Source: Treponema sp.
Lineage (GTDB): Bacteria > Spirochaetota > Spirochaetia > Treponematales > Breznakiellaceae
Reading direction: 5' to 3'
NCBI GenBank assembly: GCA_031263435.1
Contig: JAISFT010000049.1
Span: 1 to 10,388 of the forward strand
Length of the DNA: 10,388 bases
Position numbers and translations under genes: made by a program. The notes beneath the pieces are model-generated. The model ran no database searches. It saw only the letters and a program-made list of their open reading frames with translations, and had not been told where the DNA came from. Below, piece by piece: positions 6,682 to 10,388 of this stretch. Position 1 is the stretch's first letter. Every line of letters starts with the position of its first letter.

Positions 6682-7074
6682 TTACTTTTCGATTCCAAAA
6701 AGTCTTTTGAACAGTCCGGCAATCCACCGGAAAAAACGGCGGAAAATACCGGGATTCCGCAGACGGTAGATCCGCCCGGACGCGTCGGCGGATTCTTCAG
6801 GGTTAAAATCCTGGCGCTGCAGATTCTCTTCCACTTCGTATTCCAACTGGGAAAGCCCCGCGGGAATATCAATAACCACCGCGTTAATTGTCCGCCAGCC
6901 CAGGGACTTTGCTGCTTCCAGCCGCCGGCCGCCGGTGATAAGAACGTTTTTTTTGCTTATCACGACAGGACTTATCTGGCCGAATTTCTTAAGACTCTCC
7001 GCCAGGGCCTCGATATTTCCCATATCCTGACGAATTCGCTTTTTAACAATAATATCTTCAATAGGAACCTGCAT
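6682..7074 (-). CDS. ParB-like N-terminal domain mini-protein with amphipathic tail
   Basis: A 130-residue protein with a ParB/Srx-type N-terminal domain. The conserved boxes are GGRRLEAAK (48-56) and ENLQRQDFNPEE (83-94), which in ParB form the CTP-binding fold. It stops where ParB would continue into its helix-turn-helix DNA-binding and dimerisation domains, so it is not a chromosome-partition ParB. Instead residues 109-127 form a cationic amphipathic helix (FRRFFRWIAGLFKRLFG), which could bind membrane or another protein. Its ATG lies 6 bases after the stop of the PBP gene, and the only Shine-Dalgarno-like bases (GAGTGA) overlap the PBP stop codon, so translation is probably coupled to it. 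Function unknown. A nuclease or CTP switch role is possible but not shown. Confidence 0.75.
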   Translation of the reverse strand: MQVPIEDIIVKKRIRQDMGNIEALAESLKKFGQISPVVISKKNVLITGGRRLEAAKSLGWRTINAVVIDIPAGLSQLEYEVEENLQRQDFNPEESADASGRIYRLRNPGIFRRFFRWIAGLFKRLFGIEK

Positions 7075-7080
7075 GGCTTT

Positions 7081-9900
7081 TCACTCAAATAGGGGATTAA
7101 AGAATTCGGCTTCCCTGTCATCGGTCTGTCCGCCGGGCGCGCTGTCCATCCATGAAGGATCTTCGACAACATTTACCATATCTACATCTACTTCCTCTGT
7201 CCCGCCGGAATCAGCGGCCGCGTCACCGGGGACCGGAACGGATATCAGGTCCTGATTTGGAATGTCCAGGGCTTCATTCCAGCCGGGAAGATAGGACACA
7301 TCATCCCCGTCAAGCAAACGGTTTCCCGTAGAGGTTCCGGAGAAGGTATTCGGATAAGCCGGGGAAATACCGCGCCTCTGCACCCCGCTGCCGGTCCCCG
7401 AGGAAGAATATCTGGAAGCCGTTACCGGCCGTTCCGGAAGATCGGAGGGCAGAACCGGCATGTTCAGGGAGTCCAGCAGGGTATCGATCGCGAAAGGCGA
7501 AACAACAGATCGGAAGGGATCCAGATGCAGACCGACAGGATTACCGTGGACGGTACAGTACTCCGAAGGCTGAGTCCCCTCCAGGAAAGGCAGGGTTACT
7601 TCCCCCGCGTTGCAGGCGGCAGTCTTCAGAAGTCCCGATTGGGCGCAGACCGTTACATCAATTATCCCGGTCGCAGGCCGGGCGAATTCCCGGTAGGGCA
7701 GGCCCTGGTGGATCTCCCGCATATAATCCGCCCATACGGGCCCCGCCAGGGTCGATCCTGTCAGGTTTACCCCCAGGGAATTTCCCGGCTTATCAAAGCC
7801 GAACCAAATAGCCGTGGTATAGTAGGGAGAAAAACCCACGGTCCAGGCATCGGACCAGTTTTGGGGAGTCCCGGTCTTACCTGCCATAGGCATACGGAAA
7901 CTCTTGCCGTCCGCGTCTTTGAAGGTGAATTTAGAACCCCAGGACGACGGATTGTAGAGGGTTCCCATTTCCACAGTTTTTTTCAGCATGCTGGTCATCA
8001 CATAGGCATTCTGGGGGCTTATCACCTGGATCTCCTCCCCCAGATGACGCTGTTGCAGCCTGAGATCCCGTTCCGGATCCATGACTACCCGGCCGCTCCG
8101 GTCTTCCACGGAGCGTATGGCAATGGGGGTAACGGAACGGCCCTGGTTGGCAAAAACAGCGAAGGCCCGGGCCATCCTCAACGGTGAAGTAGAGATGATG
8201 CCCAGCCCCAGGGGGTAAACCCGGGGGAAGGTCCGGCGGATCTGATCGGGATCGGTGATGTCCAGCAATGCCGCGGCCCGGTTAATCGCGGAATCAAAAC
8301 CAATGGTGTCCAGGACTCTGAGGGACGGGACGTTCATAGACTGGGCCAGGGCATCGTAGAGGAGTACCGATCCCTTCCACTCACCCCGGAAATTCAAGGG
8401 GATATAGGGGGTTCCGTCCTCGTTGTGAAACACAATGGGCACGTCATGGATGAGGGATGTGGGGTTTAATTTACGGGAATCAATGGCCGCCGAATAGTAC
8501 AGGGGCTTAAATGAAGAACCGGGCTGAATATTCCCCTGGGTGGCCCGGATAAGCTGGTTAGACTCATCGTACTTGGATCCCCCAATGATGGCGGTAATAT
8601 AACCGGTATCATTTTCAATCGAAATAAGGGCCCCTTCCACCAGGTTTTGCTCGGTACTGAGCTTCAAATCCGCAAAGCCGGTATTGGTAAGCACCTTAAG
8701 ATCCTGGATACCGAAAACCAGGGCCGCCATATCGACAACAGGATTCACCACTTTGACATAACGGCTCAGGGCCTTTTCTTTCTGCTGGGACTCGCTCAGG
8801 GAATGAATGGCATCCAAATCGAAATACAAGGTTAGGAGATCGATAACCGGCGTGTAGGTAGTGATGGCCTGGAGGTTGTTACTGGCGTTGGCCCGCAGAT
8901 ACTCGCGATTGGCCTTTTCCAGGCCCTGCTGCATATACCGGCCCGCCGCCTCCTGGTGCTTCAAATTCAAAGTTGTGTGGACCGTGTACCCATCCCGGTA
9001 ATAATCTCTGGTTCCGTACATCATGTCGTCCAGTTCCCGGCGTACATACTCACTGAACCACGGAGCGGCGTCTTCCCGGTTGTAATAGGCTCCGATTGAT
9101 GCCCTGGTGTAATCGTAACTGGCCCAGTAGTCGTCAAAGGAAGCGTCCGCCTCCTCCCGGGTGGCATAGCCCATCTCGATCATCTTGCTGAGGACCGATT
9201 GCTGCCGATCCATGGCCTCGTTGGGGTTGTTAAGGGGGTTGTAACGGGTAGGATTTGACAGTTGGACCACCAGCAGGGCCGCCTCCGCCAGGCTTATGTC
9301 CCGGGCGCTGTGGCTGAAAAAATACTGGCTTGCCGCCTCTACCCCGTAGGTGCCGGGGCCCATGATCATGTAATTCAGGTAAATTTCCAGAATTTCATTC
9401 TTGGTATAGCGCCGCTCCATCTGGAAGGCCCACCAGAGTTCCCGAATCTTCCGGGAGATGGTCATTTCAGTCCGGTCGGTGTAAAGGGTACCGGCCACCT
9501 GCTGGGTAATGGTAGAACCGCCGCCCCAGTTTCTGCCAAGCAGCCGTCCCAGCGCCGCCCGGGAGATAGCACGGATGCTGAAACCCCGGTGGTTGTAGAA
9601 ATCCGGGTCCTCCCGGGCCAGCACCGCGTAAATAAGGTGCCGGGGAAGTTCGTTGAGGGAAACCAGTTCCCGTTTTTCATCCGCGGCGAACTCGGTGATT
9701 AAAATTCCGTTTATATCAAGGATTTTTGTAGGCAGGGCCGGATAAAATTCCTGGAAATTTTCCAGATTCATAATATTGGTGGTTTCCGCCAGCGAAAGGC
9801 CCAGGCCGATACCGATTACCACGGCAACAAGAACCGTCAGGACAGCGAAAAAACGGATCAAGATAGCGGAAAAAATCGAACGTTTACCCTTTGCGCCCAT
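7081..9900 (-). CDS. Class A penicillin-binding protein (bifunctional, PBP1A-like)
   Basis: A 939-residue inner-membrane enzyme that polymerises and crosslinks peptidoglycan in the periplasm. One membrane anchor lies at about 8-38. The GT51 glycosyltransferase domain has the EDPDFYNHRG motif (97-106, catalytic Glu97), GGSTITQQ (127-134) and RKIRE (150-154). The transpeptidase domain has GSSFKP (Ser462 nucleophile, Lys465), SMN (521-523) and KTG (675-677). Between the two domains is an unusual segment (about 340-420) with helix-like hydrophobic stretches. The protein ends in a long, Ser/Pro/Asp/Glu-rich tail (about 820-939), likely disordered. KTG is followed by TP where many family members have TT or TS. 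No clear Shine-Dalgarno sequence precedes the ATG, which lies 6 bases after a -10-like hexamer. It is followed by the ParB-like gene, probably in one transcript. Confidence 0.95.
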   Translation of the reverse strand: MGAKGKRSIFSAILIRFFAVLTVLVAVVIGIGLGLSLAETTNIMNLENFQEFYPALPTKILDINGILITEFAADEKRELVSLNELPRHLIYAVLAREDPDFYNHRGFSIRAISRAALGRLLGRNWGGGSTITQQVAGTLYTDRTEMTISRKIRELWWAFQMERRYTKNEILEIYLNYMIMGPGTYGVEAASQYFFSHSARDISLAEAALLVVQLSNPTRYNPLNNPNEAMDRQQSVLSKMIEMGYATREEADASFDDYWASYDYTRASIGAYYNREDAAPWFSEYVRRELDDMMYGTRDYYRDGYTVHTTLNLKHQEAAGRYMQQGLEKANREYLRANASNNLQAITTYTPVIDLLTLYFDLDAIHSLSESQQKEKALSRYVKVVNPVVDMAALVFGIQDLKVLTNTGFADLKLSTEQNLVEGALISIENDTGYITAIIGGSKYDESNQLIRATQGNIQPGSSFKPLYYSAAIDSRKLNPTSLIHDVPIVFHNEDGTPYIPLNFRGEWKGSVLLYDALAQSMNVPSLRVLDTIGFDSAINRAAALLDITDPDQIRRTFPRVYPLGLGIISTSPLRMARAFAVFANQGRSVTPIAIRSVEDRSGRVVMDPERDLRLQQRHLGEEIQVISPQNAYVMTSMLKKTVEMGTLYNPSSWGSKFTFKDADGKSFRMPMAGKTGTPQNWSDAWTVGFSPYYTTAIWFGFDKPGNSLGVNLTGSTLAGPVWADYMREIHQGLPYREFARPATGIIDVTVCAQSGLLKTAACNAGEVTLPFLEGTQPSEYCTVHGNPVGLHLDPFRSVVSPFAIDTLLDSLNMPVLPSDLPERPVTASRYSSSGTGSGVQRRGISPAYPNTFSGTSTGNRLLDGDDVSYLPGWNEALDIPNQDLISVPVPGDAAADSGGTEEVDVDMVNVVEDPSWMDSAPGGQTDDREAEFFNPLFE

Positions 9901-9906
9901 TCTTTA

Positions 9907-9935
9907 AGCCTATGGGGGAAGACAACATTTGTCAA
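9907..9935 (-). promoter_or_regulatory. Promoter of the PBP gene
   Basis: On the minus strand a perfect TTGACA -35 (complement of 9930-9935) is followed after 17 bases by TAGGCT (complement of 9907-9912), a weak -10 matching three of six consensus bases. The -10 ends 6 bases before the ATG at 9900, so transcription would start at about the start codon. The solute-binding gene lies upstream, separated by a palindrome, so independent transcription of the PBP/ParB-like pair is plausible. Confidence 0.45.
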
Positions 9936-9973
9936 TTGGTTTTAACTAGGCCATGAAAAACCATAACAAGGAC

Positions 9974-9996
9974 CTGTCCGAAAAGTTTTCGGACAG
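9974..9996. repeat. Palindrome downstream of the solute-binding gene
   Basis: CTGTCCGAAAA (9974-9984) and TTTTCGGACAG (9986-9996) form an 11-bp perfect inverted repeat with a single central base, so a real hairpin would have a shorter stem of about 7-9 bp. It lies 38 bases after the stop of the minus-strand solute-binding gene and before the PBP promoter, where a terminator would be expected, but no T-run follows. The core ACCTGTCC also occurs in the tandem units at 1520-1551 (as ACCTGTCC and GCCTGTCC), hinting at a dispersed element. Confidence 0.5.
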
Positions 9997-10034
9997 CCCC
10001 TCTCAGGAGTATCCCGCCTGACGCGGTGAATCCC

Positions 10035-10388
10035 CTATTTTGCTATGCTGGCGTTAATGGCGGCTTCCAGTTCGGCCAACTGGTTGCCGATAGTGCCGCT
10101 GGAGAAGATTTTGGACATTCCGTCTTCCATCTCGGTCCAGACCGCTCCGGCGTTCCGTGAGGCGATGGGGAGCGGATGGCCGTAATTGATGGAATTACTT
10201 ACCACCTGGGTATCCACCCAACCGTAGTTCTTAAAATACAAATCGGTCATGCCGTTGTAACAGGGGGCGAAGGTATTCGCCGTAATCTCCGCGTGACGCC
10301 GGGAAGACAGGAAGGCGACAAACTTCCGTACTTCCTCAGGATTTGCGGTCTTATCGGAAACAGCGTAGGCGATATTGTGGAATACCGT
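10035..10388 (-). CDS. ABC transporter extracellular solute-binding protein, C-terminal part
   Basis: The last 117 residues of a protein whose start lies beyond the right edge. The visible part has the sequence YAVSDKTANPEEVRKFVAFLSS, typical of the C-terminal region of family 1 (sugar-type) extracellular solute-binding proteins, where a 'pe(e/a)..(f/w)f.fl' helix follows a stable strand. It then runs on to a short helical end, ANASIAK-like (AAINASIAK). Such proteins capture a solute outside the cytoplasmic membrane and deliver it to an ABC permease. The substrate, signal peptide and permease genes cannot be seen. The stop is TAG at 10035-10037. The gene is upstream of the PBP gene on the same strand but separated by 134 bases with a palindrome and promoter, so they are probably separate units. 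Confidence 0.75.
   Translation of the reverse strand, partial: TVFHNIAYAVSDKTANPEEVRKFVAFLSSRRHAEITANTFAPCYNGMTDLYFKNYGWVDTQVVSNSINYGHPLPIASRNAGAVWTEMEDGMSKIFSSGTIGNQLAELEAAINASIAK

Noticed and set aside
7525..8187. 220-codon open frame on the plus strand inside the PBP gene
   Set aside because: It is antisense to the conserved transpeptidase region, its product has no recognisable domain, and long antisense frames are common in GC-rich coding DNA.
9974..9996. Palindrome as a standard intrinsic terminator of the solute-binding gene
   Set aside because: There is no T-run after it on the minus strand and the central loop would be one base if fully paired. It is kept as a repeat only.

Overview
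The window is about 10.4 kb of GC-moderate chromosomal DNA carrying eight protein genes. They are a metabolic and housekeeping mix: MFS transporter, exported metallo-beta-lactamase-fold hydrolase, exported FKBP-type prolyl isomerase, two-domain nucleoside diphosphate kinase-like protein, second-type elongation factor G, ParB-like mini-protein, class A penicillin-binding protein, and the C-terminal end of an ABC-transporter solute-binding protein. The EF-G resembles the mtEFG2/spdEFG2 type, which is characteristic of spirochaetes. Together with the overall style of the other proteins, this suggests a Treponema-like spirochaete, possibly of the termite-gut type. That assignment is an inference from protein appearance, not a database result.

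Layout from left to right. Bases 1-181 hold no gene but a dense cluster of perfect palindromes, at least one of which looks like a rho-independent terminator for a gene lying to the left. The MFS transporter (minus, 182-1444) and the MBL-fold hydrolase (plus, 1570-2406) are divergent, separated by about 125 bases that contain a 16-bp tandem duplication. The FKBP isomerase (plus, 2471-3166) follows the hydrolase, and both carry Sec-type signal peptides. A 12-bp perfect inverted repeat separates the FKBP gene from the convergent NDK-like gene (minus, 3260-4435). The NDK-like gene is divergent from the EF-G gene (plus, 4580-6613) across an AT-rich 144-base promoter region. EF-G then converges with a minus-strand block read from right to left: solute-binding protein (partial, 10035-10388), a palindrome and a good promoter, class A PBP (7081-9900), and ParB-like mini-protein (6682-7074). 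The last two are separated by 6 bases and look translationally coupled.

Functional themes: the two exported proteins (hydrolase, FKBP) and the bifunctional PBP act in the periplasm or cell envelope. The ParB-like protein ends in a cationic amphipathic helix and is tied to the PBP gene, so a membrane-proximal role is possible. The EF-G lacks the usual domain IV loop needed for translocation, which fits a ribosome-recycling or otherwise specialised role. Three genes (FKBP, EF-G, PBP) lack a visible Shine-Dalgarno sequence and each has a promoter-like -35/-10 pair whose -10 ends only 6-8 bases before the ATG. That raises the possibility of leaderless transcripts. I do not see a CRISPR array, tRNA, rRNA, transposase or phage gene. 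The most unusual items are the tandem NDK fusion, the PBP/ParB-like pair and the leaderless-promoter pattern, not an obvious new defence or mobile system.
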